DNA from: Oxyruncus cristatus
Lineage: Eukaryota; Chordata; Aves; Passeriformes; Cotingidae
DNA: 64,000 nt
Direction: 5' to 3'
NCBI GenBank assembly: GCA_013399855.1
Contig: VXAY01005276.1
Span: forward strand, 319,876-383,875
Part shown: positions 40,801-50,400 of the stretch, piece by piece
Numbering within the stretch: the first letter of the stretch is position 1
How the letters are laid out: each line of letters begins with the position of its first letter
Notes under the pieces: model-generated
Database searches by the model: none
The model's input: the letters and a program-made list of their open reading frames with translations, nothing else
Told to the model about the DNA's origin: nothing
Position numbers and translations under genes: made by a program

Positions 40801-41939
40801 CTTTGAATACACAACAGTGAGTATAAAGCATGGTGCATTTCATTTGTAATCAGCATATTTAAACGGCTAATAATGGGATATTTTCCTAACTTTTTTAGGA
40901 CAAAGAACCTAGAGGAATTATTCCGTTAGAAAATCTTAGCATAAGAGAAGTTGAAGACCCCAGAAAACCAGTAAGATAGTTTCATATTTATTTTTTTAAT
41001 GAAGAAAAGTAAACCGTATAGAACTTAATTGTACTGTTAAATGAATATATTTGTCAGTTTTGTTTTGGTTTTTTTTTTAAATTTATTTCTTGATTTCTAC
41101 TCTCCAGAACTGCTTTGAGCTCTATAACCCCAGTCATAAAGGTCAAGTAATTAAAGCCTGTAAAACTGAAGCTGATGGCAGAGTGGTGGAAGGCAACCAC
41201 GTAGTGTACAGAATATCTGCTCCCACCCCAGAAGAAAAGGAAGAGTGGATTAAATCTATCAAGTGAGTGTTAAGTCTTTCAGAACTCTTTTCAGAGTTTG
41301 GTACTAACAGAATTTGTTCTACCTTGTTTGAAGAACTCTGATGTTGCAGTGTCCTCTAGGATTAATGACGAGCTCTGTGGGGTTGATGGATGAAGATGCA
41401 ACTCTCCTGTTACTGTCTGGTCCTAAGGAAATAGTGCTACTAACTCAAATGAGGAAAATACGGATTTATTTTTTTTAGCAGATGTAAAACCTTGTGGGAA
41501 TTGTCTTTAAACCTAATTTTCTTGGATTCTTACTTTCCCTAATAATTATCTTTGGTGACATGTATCTCAAGTGTGTTCACAGGCAGCTTTAAACTTTCAC
41601 AGCTTGACTTTACCTTGGGAAGTTTATAAACAGACCCACACTTAAAGAAATAAATAATAGTCAAGATGAAGGTATGAACTCTGAACAAATCAGCTGAATA
41701 GCATCTTTTGCTAGAGAAGTATTTGTGGTGCTTAGAAGTCAACCATCCATTATCTTATTAAGAACGTGGACTCATCCACAGGGAAGAGACAACAAAATAG
41801 TTTCAGTTTTCAAAACCAGGTACTTGTTAACCAAACTGATGATTCCTTTTTTTTTTTTCCTTCCAGAGCAAGTATCAGCAGGGATCCCTTTTATGATATG
41901 CTGGCAACAAGGAAACGAAGGATTGCAAACAAGAAATAG
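19812..41939 (+). CDS. CYTH3: Cytohesin-3 (GRP1), ARF guanine-nucleotide exchange factor, first exon missing
   Basis: Thirteen exons join in frame to 389 codons plus stop. With the roughly 11 residues expected from the unseen first exon this matches the family length of about 400. The order is a heptad-rich N-terminal coiled coil (exons 2-4), a Sec7 domain (exons 5-9) with the FRLPGEAQ motif carrying the catalytic glutamate (E161 if exon 1 gives 11 residues) and [15 protein letters not shown], then a PH domain (exons 9-14) with the phosphoinositide-binding [10 protein letters not shown] segment, and a basic tail ending RIANKK. Known family role: the PH domain recruits the protein to PIP3-containing membrane and the Sec7 domain loads GTP on ARF1/ARF6. 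The VEDPRKP, HNHNV and IANKK signatures favour CYTH3 over CYTH1, CYTH2 or CYTH4. Introns under 1 kb not listed separately (19895-20416, 20482-20896, 32609-33398, 33511-34071, 40817-40898, 40971-41107, 41263-41866) hold nothing else recognised. Confidence 0.97.
20417..20481 (+). CDS. CYTH3: CYTH3 coding exon 3
   Basis: Encodes [21 protein letters not shown] plus two bases of the next Ser codon, continuing the coiled coil. The acceptor is tggcag and the donor gtaagt. Confidence 0.95.
20897..20963 (+). CDS. CYTH3: CYTH3 coding exon 4
   Basis: Encodes [16 protein letters not shown] and NMDPKK, the linker between coiled coil and Sec7 domain. The acceptor is atgtag and the donor gtaggg. Confidence 0.95.
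20964..25059 (+). other. CYTH3 intron 4
   Basis: A 4.1-kb AT-rich intron with poly(A)/poly(T) runs. No exon, RNA gene or named repeat was recognised. The short reading frames in it look like chance. Confidence 0.8.
25060..25178 (+). CDS. CYTH3: CYTH3 coding exon 5
   Basis: Start of the Sec7 domain: [12 protein letters not shown], then [21 protein letters not shown] plus two bases of an Arg codon. The acceptor is ttcctag and the donor gtaaaa. Confidence 0.95.
25179..28851 (+). other. CYTH3 intron 5
   Basis: A 3.7-kb intron with a short TG run near 25820. No other feature was recognised. Confidence 0.8.
28852..28932 (+). CDS. CYTH3: CYTH3 coding exon 6
   Basis: Sec7 helices [17 protein letters not shown] and ADLNLVQAL, with split Arg codons at both ends. 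The acceptor is ttcatag and the donor gtgagt. Confidence 0.95.
28933..30964 (+). other. CYTH3 intron 6
   Basis: A 2.0-kb intron. An antisense open stretch at 29849-30265 has no recognisable protein similarity. No other feature was seen. Confidence 0.75.
30965..31077 (+). CDS. CYTH3: CYTH3 coding exon 7 (Sec7 catalytic glutamate)
   Basis: Encodes [20 protein letters not shown] and [17 protein letters not shown]. The Glu of LPGEAQ is the family's 'glutamic finger' needed for nucleotide exchange on ARF, and it is intact. The acceptor is tctgtag and the donor gttagt. Confidence 0.96.
31078..32459 (+). other. CYTH3 intron 7
   Basis: A 1.4-kb intron. The reading frame of exon 8 stays open for more than 50 codons upstream of the exon, but the peptide is not conserved cytohesin sequence and the acceptor tttcag at 32459 is clear. 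Confidence 0.8.
32460..32608 (+). CDS. CYTH3: CYTH3 coding exon 8 (Sec7 ARF-contact motif)
   Basis: Encodes [37 protein letters not shown] and [13 protein letters not shown]. This is the second conserved Sec7 motif, forming the ARF-binding groove. The acceptor is tttcag and the donor gtaaga. Confidence 0.96.
33399..33510 (+). CDS. CYTH3: CYTH3 coding exon 9 (Sec7 end, PH start)
   Basis: Encodes [18 protein letters not shown], the Sec7-PH linker, then [12 protein letters not shown] plus the first base of a Gly codon. The acceptor is tctag and the donor gttagt. It ends one base into the glycine codon whose context the microexon modifies. Confidence 0.95.
34051..34071 (+). promoter_or_regulatory. 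3' splice site of microexon with two TGC motifs
   Basis: The acceptor region tctctgcttattctgcattag carries TGC at 34055-34057 and 34064-34066, within 17 nt of the exon. UGC motifs close to the acceptor are the known binding signature of the neural microexon factor SRRM4/nSR100. That this factor acts here is inference. Confidence 0.5.
34072..34074 (+). CDS. CYTH3: CYTH3 3-nt microexon (GAG): di-/tri-glycine switch
   Basis: The sequence is ctgcattag / GAG / gtacgt. Skipping it joins exon 9 (..TTA G) to exon 11 (GG GGA AGA) and gives Leu-Gly-Gly-Arg. Including it gives GGA GGG GGA, Leu-Gly-Gly-Gly-Arg, with no frame change. Cytohesins are known to have 2G and 3G isoforms made by exactly such a 3-nt exon. 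The 2G form prefers PIP3 strongly, while the 3G form also accepts PI(4,5)P2. The position, phase and splice sites here all fit. Confidence 0.9.
34091..34195 (+). promoter_or_regulatory. Pyrimidine/T-rich tract downstream of microexon
   Basis: A C/T-rich stretch (cccctcttcttc, tcttcctcctgcctcc) runs into a nearly pure T tract (34150-34195), starting 17 nt after the microexon. Such U-rich tracts bind PTB, TIA1 or ELAV-type splicing factors. Its role here is inferred from position only. Confidence 0.45.
36583..36686. repeat. 104-bp direct repeat, copy 1
   Basis: Runs from gctgctgagtgctag to gaaattt. It matches 37474-37577 at 103 of 104 positions; the one difference is a at 36678 against g at 37569. 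Sequences on both sides diverge at once. No known transposon ends were recognised. Confidence 0.95.
37474..37577. repeat. 104-bp direct repeat, copy 2
   Basis: Second copy, offset by exactly 891 bp from copy 1 in the same orientation. There is no N run between the copies. Confidence 0.95.
40240..40560. other. GC-rich patch in CYTH3 intron 10
   Basis: About 320 bp that is clearly richer in G and C than the flanking AT-rich intron (ggcccctgcgctgtcgtgc, gggagcgagtggccgtggg). A 104-codon open stretch on + at 40233-40547 looks like a by-product of composition; its peptide is Gly/Cys/Pro-rich and matches nothing I know. It could be an internal CpG-rich regulatory site or a GC-biased insertion. Confidence 0.5.
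40740..40816 (+). CDS. CYTH3: CYTH3 coding exon 11 (PH core)
   Basis: Encodes [20 protein letters not shown] and FEYTT, the inositol-phosphate-binding strand pair with its Lys and Arg residues. The acceptor is attgtag and the donor gtgagt. Confidence 0.96.
40899..40970 (+). CDS. CYTH3: CYTH3 coding exon 12
   Basis: Encodes [20 protein letters not shown] and PRKP in the PH domain. The acceptor is ttttag and the donor gtaaga. Confidence 0.96.
41108..41262 (+). CDS. CYTH3: CYTH3 coding exon 13
   Basis: Encodes [39 protein letters not shown] and [12 protein letters not shown] plus two bases of a Lys codon. It covers the end of the PH domain with its C-terminal helix. The acceptor is ctccag and the donor gtgagt. 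Confidence 0.96.
41867..41939 (+). CDS. CYTH3: CYTH3 last coding exon 14
   Basis: Encodes [18 protein letters not shown] and IANKK, then TAG. It forms the C-terminal helix and polybasic region, which in this family is autoinhibitory and membrane-binding. The acceptor is ttccag after a T-rich tract. Confidence 0.96.
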
Positions 41940-42318
41940 AACACAATCAGCGACTTGTAGACCTGCATCAACCTATAAATGAGCGTACAGTGGAGTCATC
42001 ATGTAAAAATTGGACAAACTAAATGAAGACAATTACTGTAAATTTTATATATATACATTTTACTATGGCATAAAAACTTGGCAAGACCTTTCAGGGTAAA
42101 TAGTTACTGGCATATAATTTGAAGGAAGCTTCAAATCCCAGAGAATTCAGCTGAAAACATGGAAGCCTTGTTTTCATTTGTATTAGTTACAACTCCATTT
42201 TACTTGGGTTGGGAGGGAAGGAGTTCAGGGCTGACAGTAAAATGTCCTACACTTGTTATCTGAGCGCATTTCCCACCGAAGGAGGAGTGACTTTAAGACT
42301 TTCATCTCTCACTAAAGT

Positions 42319-42333
42319 GCAGCAGCAGCAGCA
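42319..42333. repeat. Short CAG repeat (5 units)
   Basis: Five CAG units in the CYTH3 3' UTR. It is short and otherwise unremarkable. Confidence 0.8.
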
Positions 42334-43074
42334 GTGGAGCACGGCGTGGTCTGGCACTTCCTTTTCCCGTGAGCAGAACCCCCCCAGTCTCAGTGTCAGT
42401 TCCCAAGTCGTGTGTGTTTCCCAGTGACAGCCGAGTGCCGCTTTCTGTTGGGATTTCTTTCCTGCCTTTATGGAAACAGTTTTCCTTCAGAAGTGCAGCT
42501 AAGCAGACTGGCAGCTGTGTAGGTACCTCGTGGTGCCAGAGGGGTTTGGTTGACGGGCACTGAAATACAGGCAGGTCCCAGCAGCCAGGCTTCGAGTCTG
42601 TAGATGTGACACGAAGTACAGACGTGCTCTGTTATTTGCCAGTTGGCTGAAACTCATTCCTGTTCTGCTCATACTCACAGTAAGCACCGAGGTTTAATGA
42701 CTGGTTTAATCTGCTTTCTATATAGTAACATCCTTCTTATGTTTTAGATATGTTGTAGTTTAATTAACACTAAGTTAGTATTAAAGGAATGACAGGGCTT
42801 GAGTGAGCTTAGGCTTTGCATGTGAATACACCCCTAAAAAATTGCACGTGCATTCTATGTTTTTCAAGGGAAAAACCAGGAAGGTGAAATCTTCCCGTAG
42901 GATGCAGCCCCGGAGAGTTAAGCAAGCAGGAGTCATTCCTTTGCTTGATAACAAACTTTGGACATGCAGAGAAGTTCAGTACTTCTATTGCATTCTTTGA
43001 GGCAGTTTTTCAGATCTGTGCTTCGGCAGTTGGTATTTTAAAAAATGAAGAGACATCCTTATTTTTACTTATAA

Positions 43075-43080
43075 AATAAA
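43075..43080 (+). terminator. Possible proximal poly(A) signal
   Basis: AATAAA about 1.1 kb after the stop codon. It would give a short 3' UTR isoform if used. Confidence 0.35.
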
Positions 43081-45141
43081 TGGATGACGTAGTGCAGGTA
43101 GACTCCCCTGCCGGCACATCTCTCTGTTGTTTTTGTAATTTGTGGAAGATCCTTGTGGTCCTACTGATGGGTCTTTCAGGAACACATCAGCTGCTACAGC
43201 AGATTGTACTCCAGTGTTTTCTGTTGATAGCACATGCACTGCTCCTAAAGGTTAAGCCCCTGATTCCACAACGGAGGCAAAAATTGGCTTTTTTTGACCC
43301 AACTGCTTCTGCTTGTACTCCATTTTGCCCGAATTTGTTGAACCTGAGCCGTGCCTACAGTGCCAGTGACCGCTTTGGAGACCCAAGACGTCGAAGCAGT
43401 TTTGCTTGTTGGAGTTAGAGGAGCATCTTTGGATCCGTTGTAGGGAAATGTGCTGCACGTTTTGCTGTGGCAAACCCACAGACTCACTGAGTTGATCTGT
43501 TTCAAATCTCCTTTGAACTGCAAGGGAGAGTTGTTTCGTTGTTCTGTCTTACTGATTTGCCTTGTTTTGCATGGGGTGCCAGCCTGTGAGTGTTTTGCTT
43601 TATTGCATGTTTGCAAAAGAGGCCAAGAGGAAAAGAACAAAGTAAACTTTCCTACACCTTTGATTTTTTTTTTTTTTTTTCCCCCTGGAGTGTGTGGAAT
43701 TGCTGGGGTGAATGTTCAAATCCGAGTGCTTCCAAGGGAGTAAAACTCAACCAAAGGAGGTAGAATCCTTGAATAAGTGTCAGTGTGGGGATATATTTGC
43801 TTAATGGAACACATTGTAAACTCTTTATAGAAATCAACCGTGTGTCTTGTGTTCGCAAAGCAGCACAGTGGTAAGAGCTGCTGCCAACACTTGGTTTGAG
43901 TCTTCCACTCTGCAATGACACGATTTGTTTTCAGGCACTGCTCCCATCAGTCTTAGCTTCGGACAGGTAGATTTGTACTGCAGATAGGGACAAGCCATCA
44001 GTGGTACTTAGTGAGCATAAAGGCGAGAGGCAGCAATTAAAAGATTTCTGGAGAAACGTGAGATTCCAAAAGCATGAATAAGCCATGAAGCACTTTTGTA
44101 TCAGTTCTTATCTTCTGAAATGTCACCTGTGAGGAAATCTGTGTATTTAACCAGGTGAGGGTGTCTGCCTGTGAGCATGAAGGAAATGCCTTGAGAGTTC
44201 ATTTGCTGTATTTAGTTTGAAGTTCTTATATCCTGCAGAAGTAATTATTTAGAGTAACATGTAACTGAGGATATTATAGCAGGAAATACATTATTTCTTA
44301 GCATTGAAATGCAACATCCTAAACAGCTACTTGTGGTGCTCAATGTATCTATTTAATTTACCAAAGCTAATGGAGCAGCCTTCTCGTGTGTGTTAATATT
44401 TGATTTCAAATGTTCCTTGTAACAGTATTAGCAGGGAGTGAAACTGGCCCAAAATTTCCACTGGCCACGAGGCCAGTAACACAAAGTGGCTTGTGAAAAT
44501 TTTGGCTGGATCAGGTACTATCCACGAGGGTGAAGAAAAATCTCTCAACCTTTCCCTTTTTTTTTTTTTTTTTTATTGGGCTTCAAGTCCAGGGGTGGCT
44601 ACTAAGAGTGGCTGCTTGGTGGCCTAAAGCAGCATCTGTTACAGTTTGGCCATGCTGAGGAAAAGTCCTTTGGGGACAATAGGTTCTCCCTTCCTGTCGC
44701 ACTCAAACTTGGATAATTTTCCAGCTTTTTGGTTTTGCAGGGGGCAGCAAGAGCCAGGGCTGCTCCTGCCACGTGCTCAGTGTGTGACCCGCTGGGCACT
44801 GCAGTGCAACTGGGAGAGAACTGTACATAAAACTTAAGCTCAGCTGGACTGACTTAAATTTTACAATATTCTGACAAAATAAGCTCAGCATCACTTAACA
44901 TTTTGAACCGTTTTAAACTGGTACAAAACTGAACCTTTGTAAACTGAGCAGCATTTATAATGCTTCATATATTAAAAAAACAATGCCTATTTTTAAGATT
45001 TATTACATATCTATGTAGATATGCTTGCTGGAAAAGCTAGGTCTGTTGTAGACCAAATGCTACAAATTAAGACTTGTGGCTTACCAGTTTCATTTCTATA
45101 TTTTCTTGGAAAATGTTTCTAGCTAGAGTTTAAATATAAAA

Positions 45142-45149
45142 TGTAAATA
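45142..45149 (+). promoter_or_regulatory. Pumilio-type 3' UTR element
   Basis: TGTAAATA fits the known UGUANAUA consensus and lies about 180 nt before the distal poly(A) signal. Binding is inferred only. Confidence 0.4.
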
Positions 45150-45319
45150 CTGTACAGATCTGTATTGATATAAGTATTACTTGGTGTACACAAGTGATTT
45201 GCATGACAAATACTCTGTATCACTGTTAAAAATGTGATGTTCTTATGTAAAGCCACTGCAATATTAATGTTTTCATTTATCATTAAGACCTGTTGCTTAA
45301 ATCTGTCAGTTTTCTCAAA

Positions 45320-45325
45320 AATAAA
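45320..45325 (+). terminator. CYTH3: CYTH3 distal poly(A) signal
   Basis: AATAAA followed 20-35 nt later by the GT/T-rich tract ctgttgtttatctcc, the usual arrangement of a vertebrate cleavage site near 45345. Confidence 0.75.
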
Positions 45326-45345
45326 GTGTGAAACTGTACTGTTGT

Positions 45346-46529
45346 TTATCTCCTCATTTACCAGGAATGCCGGGGAGGCAATTGCTGACTTCTTCTTTAG
45401 AGATTAAGGTGTAACTTTACAACAGCTCTTTTAAGTGAAAGGCCTCTTTTCCCTACCTTGAGGTGCAGTAATTTAAATTATCAGGTTTAATTTTTCAGAG
45501 AGAAACCCCTTCAGCTGCTCAGTAGGTTGTTTTGGTGCAGTTTGCTGCCACTGAGAGCGACTCAACATTAAGAGCTGGTTTCCCTCGAGAGCCACCCTAA
45601 ATTAAGGAGGTGTTTTGTCAGTTCCCTTCCCTGAGTTCCACTCAAATGTAAGGGAGGGATCAGATCTCTTCTCCTCAAGCAGATGAATTAGTTTCCTCAA
45701 TTAGAAGTAGCTGATGCTGCTCTTCAGCTCTCAGGGAGGTGTCACCTCCCTGCGCTGCTCCAGAGCCGGGTCGGGCAGTTGCTGCCTGTGGGGCTCTGCA
45801 CGAGGTACAACAGTCACCACTGGAACTGCTTTTACACAATTCACGCCAGAGTTACTCATCAGACAAAGGACAAGACACCAAACCTTGGAGCCGGAGGACA
45901 AAAGAGGAAAAAAAAGCCAGATACAGGACAGGTATGTTGGTTACTTCGCCATGTTACTTTATGTAACGTCACATAACTGTTGCCATAGGAACATTATGCA
46001 GGTACACTTATGGTTTGTTTGGCTTTACGGTGTTCTCCATGGACCAAAGGATTACGGATTTAGTAAAACATTAACCTCGCTCCTTCTTTTTCTGGTTTTT
46101 TTTTTTTAGTGTCGCGCACAATAAAAAGCTACTGCTGAGCTCCCAGCCCGTGCCTGGCTCGGGAAGCTTTGAAGTTCAGAGGAGAAAGGCTTCTGCATCC
46201 TTGTCTAGGCAGCTGCAGTCCCAGGTTACTGATCTTCTCTGGCTCACACCGGCAGCATCTTCTCCCCTACACTGAGAGGAAGATGGGACTCCTCGAGTAG
46301 CGACCAGGCTCTGCCAGCTCCCAGGACACAGTGCATGTTAAATAACTCAAGTAAAACTCCAGTAAAAATCCATTTTAACTTTGCTGTATTTATATACTAT
46401 ATAAATTTTACATGCTATATATTTACAGTGGGGCAAGTGCTTTTTATCTTTAAAAAAACAAAGATCAAACTTTTAGACATCTCTGAACAACACAGCTTGT
46501 ATAAACCAGACAGATTATTCAGATGAACT
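45346..46529. other. Intergenic spacer between convergent CYTH3 and USP42
   Basis: About 1.2 kb. The interval 45714-46109 is open on + for 131 codons but is Ser/Arg-rich composition with no recognised family. An AATAAA on + near 46119 could catch CYTH3 read-through. No independent gene was seen. Confidence 0.6.
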
Positions 46530-47436
46530 GTATTTAATACAGGTTCCCCACTCATCTCCTGATGCAGGACCAGTGAATAATAAGTGCATCACAGTTTGAT
46601 AGCATTTAATAATAAAAATAAAAATCACAGTATGAATTTGTCTGTAACTAGACACTTTAGAGAGACAAAACAGACAACTGAGACTTAAGACAAATGACAG
46701 TATATTAAGAAAATGTAATAAAAACATATGGAACAATATACAAATAGTCTTGAGAGATACATTCAGAACTGCATATTCGTTGTTTCACAATGTTGAAAAC
46801 CAGAAGATTTTCTTCAGATCTTGAATATAACTCAAATGTGAAGTAAATTAGTTTCTAGTGTCAGACCACAGAAAAAAAAAAAATAAAAATGAAGCTCTTG
46901 CAAAACTTGTGAAGTTTTAAATAAGTCTTTAAATTAAATATACAGACTGTCAGTTGCAATTTTTATACTTCCTGGTCGCTCTTGCACCAGATGTCTTAAC
47001 TTGGAGTAACATTACATGAATAACATAAAGTCAACCTGAGTCTGTAATTAAGCAGCATTTGAGATGGTCTATTCCAGGGCATTATCTCACCTCAGTGAGA
47101 TATTTATGTGGTAATTTACAATGTTCAGCAGTTGTAAAAAGTTTTCACCCTTTTGGATTAGAAGTATATTTTAAAAAAGAAAGTCTCAAGTTAAAAACTA
47201 AAAAAAAGTTCTTATATGGTAAAATCTGTACAGAAATGTTAAGCACCACTTATGACTGGATTTTTGTCTTGATGGTAATTGTTTTGATAATAAATTTTAA
47301 GTTTTGATGGTCAATATTGGTAATGTCAGGTAATTGAAGGTAAGAAGTCGTTGGTTTTGATGATGAAAAGTCGTTGATTGGAAGGTAAAGGGTTGCTGGG
47401 GTTGATGGGAAGAAGTTGTTGGGTTTGGTGGTGGGT
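46530..47436 (-). other. USP42: USP42 3' UTR (end estimated)
   Basis: Region downstream of the USP42 TAA, A/T-rich with many poly-A and poly-T patches on both strands. The distal limit is placed at the variant poly(A) signals. The first 190 nt are unusually poor in G on the sense strand. Confidence 0.5.
46533..46538 (-). terminator. USP42: Possible USP42 poly(A) signal (variant)
   Basis: Reads ATTAAA on the - strand, about 900 nt after the USP42 stop codon. A second ATTAAA lies at 46605-46610. I found no canonical AATAAA on the - strand between 47436 and the CYTH3 end, so the true end is uncertain. Confidence 0.35.
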
Positions 47437-47440
47437 TTAG
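47250..47440 (-). other. G-depleted, loosely repetitive 3' UTR segment
   Basis: On the sense (-) strand this stretch is almost free of G: about 5 in the 160 nt of 47281-47440. The complement shows degenerate repeats such as aagtcgttgg, aagtcgttga and agaagttgttggg. The lack of G leaves a 70-codon open frame starting inside the last exon in another frame; no family was recognised in it. Confidence 0.7.
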
Positions 47441-47477
47441 TCTGAGTATTGAAGGCTTTCATCAGTCAGCTCCACAT
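47437..47477 (-). CDS. USP42: USP42 last coding exon 17
   Basis: The acceptor is ttgcctttcag (- strand). It encodes (D)[12 protein letters not shown], then TAA. The phase fits exon 16, which ends one base into the Asp codon. An acidic C-terminal tag of this sort is plausible, but the exon is short, so confidence is moderate. Confidence 0.65.
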
Positions 47478-50400
47478 CTGAAAGGCAAAAGGAAGCAAGG
47501 TCAGTCCCTGTCGTGGCACTGAACATAAAACTGGGTCTCAGTGGCTTGATTTTTAACAGAGAAGGTTCAAAGCTGCCCCCAGCTCCATCTGCTCCGTGAC
47601 TGCAGGATCCAACTCTCTCCCAGCTGACCCTGTTTCAGTTCTAGGCTAAGACTGGTGACCTGCTTCAGAACATTAGGACAGAGCCACCTGCTTTAACAGC
47701 AAGTGCTGGACCTCAGGTAAATCGAGTTTAGCTGAAGTTTTGCCTGGACAGCATCGTTGTGGTCAGGCTGACCCAACCTTACCCGCACAGAACCTTCAGA
47801 AACTCACTGGAGAGAACAGGTAAGAATGTGGGAAATAACTGCTTTAGAGCTGCTCCTCCCCCCATCCTGGATGATTTTGTCTTGCATCACAACTGAGCAC
47901 TGTTTCCATCCTTATTAATTGATTCAGGGTAACTCCAGTCCTGGTGAAAAGGCACAACCTCACGATTCCTTCTCAGTGGCTCTTTGCCTGTCCCTACCGT
48001 GTTTGAGAGGTTCAATACTCTCCAAAAACACACTGCCACAGTGGCCTCTCTTCAAACTGGATTCCATCATTCAGAGAATCTTACTTGAGACCCATTTTTT
48101 AAAAAGAATGCTGACTTCCCACAAGCAGCAGCTAATCAATGTCCATGGATTTGATGAAACACTAAAATTCTCAAGACTTACAAAAATTGCTTCTCCCAGC
48201 CCTTGTGTTGTGAGCAATGAACAAACACCCCCTTCACCTCCACAGCCCAGCAATCCCACTGCCCCAGTACTTGGGCAATGAGATGCAAGGCATTTATTTC
48301 CTCACGTTTGCCTTCTCACTAGACTTCAGACCGGTTCAGAAAAACCCAAGTTTGCCATCTGCTGGCCAGAGAATTCCCTAAAGCCAAACCAGTATTGAGC
48401 ACGTGCATTTTCCTGTTTAGTTCCTGATTCATCAGCTAGAACCGAGACACTTCCTAGTGCAATAAGGGTTATTTTGATATCAGTATAATAAAAAAAGGTC
48501 TGTTTTCACATTAGTATTTGAAATACCTCAGTTCAGTCCTTCTTTAATTGGGTGGATTGTTCTGGTTTTTATATGTCAGTAACTGGAACTGGTTTATGTC
48601 ATATAACAGGCATTTTAAAAGGTTTTATTTCTACAACAAACACTTCTGTTCAGAAAAGATTTCATGGGAAATGCTGTCAAATTTGATTTTAGATGTTGCA
48701 TTTGTTGCAGTGTGCACTCTTCTTCATTGCATAATTCTAGAGCTAATTAATTTAATTAATCTATCTACTAAGAGCCCAGGTCAAGATTATGACAAGCAAC
48801 AGCTGAGAGTTCAGTGTGAATTCAGTCACGCATTCAAGTTGGTATTTTGTTTTTTTATAAGAAGCATCAAACAGACTTCTTTTAAAACATTAAAAATTGG
48901 GAAAGAGCTGCTTCATCAGCCCATTTCTACGTATTTTTAAGCCTACACTAACAGAAAAAATCCTCAACTAAATAAAATAGCAGGAATTTAAGATGCTCTC
49001 CAGGTGTTAAATTGTGAGGTGTCCTCTGGAGAGTTGACAACTGTGCTTAGGAGAAGGCAGAGCTACACCTGAACCAGCAGGATTATTTCAGGATTATCAC
49101 CGATTTCTGTTACTCTGAATAAGCAACCAGCAGCTTCTGTGCTATGAAACAGCTGAACACAGTATTTTATTTAAATCACAGAATGGTTTGGGTTGGAAGG
49201 GACCTTAAAGATCATCTACTTCCAACCCCCCCTGCCACGATATTGTTTGGAAGCCACGATATATAAGGCAGAGATTTCATCACAGAAGCATTTGAAGATT
49301 GTTCTGAATTAAAAGGAGTCCTGCCAGCACCCTGGGCTTCCTTACCTCTGACATACTCATGGGATGCCATGGAGCTGTATTTCTTGCTGTCACCTGCACC
49401 AGAAGGCTTCTCTTCCTTGTAGGGTTGTTTACTGCCCTGGCTTTTGTATTGCTCACATAAATGATCATCTGGAGGGCGGGATTCTTCCTTCTTCTCCCAT
49501 GTTTTCTTCTGGAAACGAGGATCTAAATATTCCAATAAGTCTTTCAGTTTCCTGTCGTGTTTCTTCTTTTTCTTCTTTTTCTTATGTTTGCGATTGTCAT
49601 TGTCAAAGTGGAGCACAGAGCAATCCAAATCATAAAGTCTGAAGGAAACATGCAAGTTAAAAATAGAGAGACAGATGTGGCACTTGATGCATATATGAAA
49701 TGTTATTTATTTTACCACAGGTGACGACTTGCAGCGTATTTTGTGGTCACTTCTGCGCATCTAACTTACTTTAGATGCAGCAAACTTTAGCCCTCAGCAT
49801 GAAGGACAACAGCTCCTGGTTTGTACACAAATCATTAACAGGGGCTGGTTGTGGAATATGGGAAATTTCCAAAAAAAAAGAAAAAAAAATTCAATTTGTA
49901 GCCTAATCAAAAACCGTGTGCAGATGTTACTCTGACTGCAGTGTCCAGCTCTAGTGTCCTAACACAATTCAGCAATATCTTTCCTATCTTCACTTGACCA
50001 ACCTAATGACATGATCCCGTCACGTTATGGTAGAAAAATAACTTAGAAACAATGGGAAAAACGGCAGACATGAGAAATACCCGGAAAATAATTAGGAAAA
50101 AAATTGCTGATTATGCCGGAATCCTTGCTTACTTGTAATCCTTCTCTCGATGTTTATCTTTGGACTTCTTTTTCTTCTTGACCTTCTTATACTTTTTGAT
50201 TCTTTGGTCATCTGTCTTTCTGCATTTCCTTTCTATGTCACTGCCACTTTCTTCTTGGTGGGAGTATCTTCTTTTGCCGTTCCTTAGTTTTTCATTTTCC
50301 CGGGAAGAGTCCTCAAGGTGTGAATGTGCTGGCAGGGGTGGGAGCGCGTGCCTGTCACGGGAGTATTTGTCAGGATGCTGCTGAGGTACTGAACAGTGAT

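Larger units (their letters stand above)
41940..45345 (+). other. CYTH3: CYTH3 3' UTR
   Basis: About 3.4 kb between the stop codon and the distal poly(A) signal. It contains a (CAG)5 run at 42319-42333, poly(T) tracts at 43664-43680 and 44557-44574, a proximal AATAAA at 43075-43080 and a Pumilio-type site at 45142-45149. Open stretches here on both strands look accidental. Confidence 0.8.
47478..49345 (-). other. USP42 intron 16
   Basis: A 1.9-kb intron containing an antisense-oriented CR1 3' end near the exon 16 donor. Poly(A) signals on the gene strand lie at 49166-49171 and near 48287, so intronic polyadenylation is possible. Confidence 0.65.

Noticed and set aside
19812..41939. Assignment as CYTH1, CYTH2 or CYTH4 instead of CYTH3
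   Set aside because: The VEDPRKP, NPSHKGQ, HNHNV and IANKK signatures and the USP42 neighbour fit CYTH3. CYTH1 has different residues at these sites and a different C-terminus.
45714..46109. 131-codon open frame in the spacer between the genes
   Set aside because: No recognisable protein, no splice or promoter context, and a low-complexity hydrophobic end encoded by a T run.
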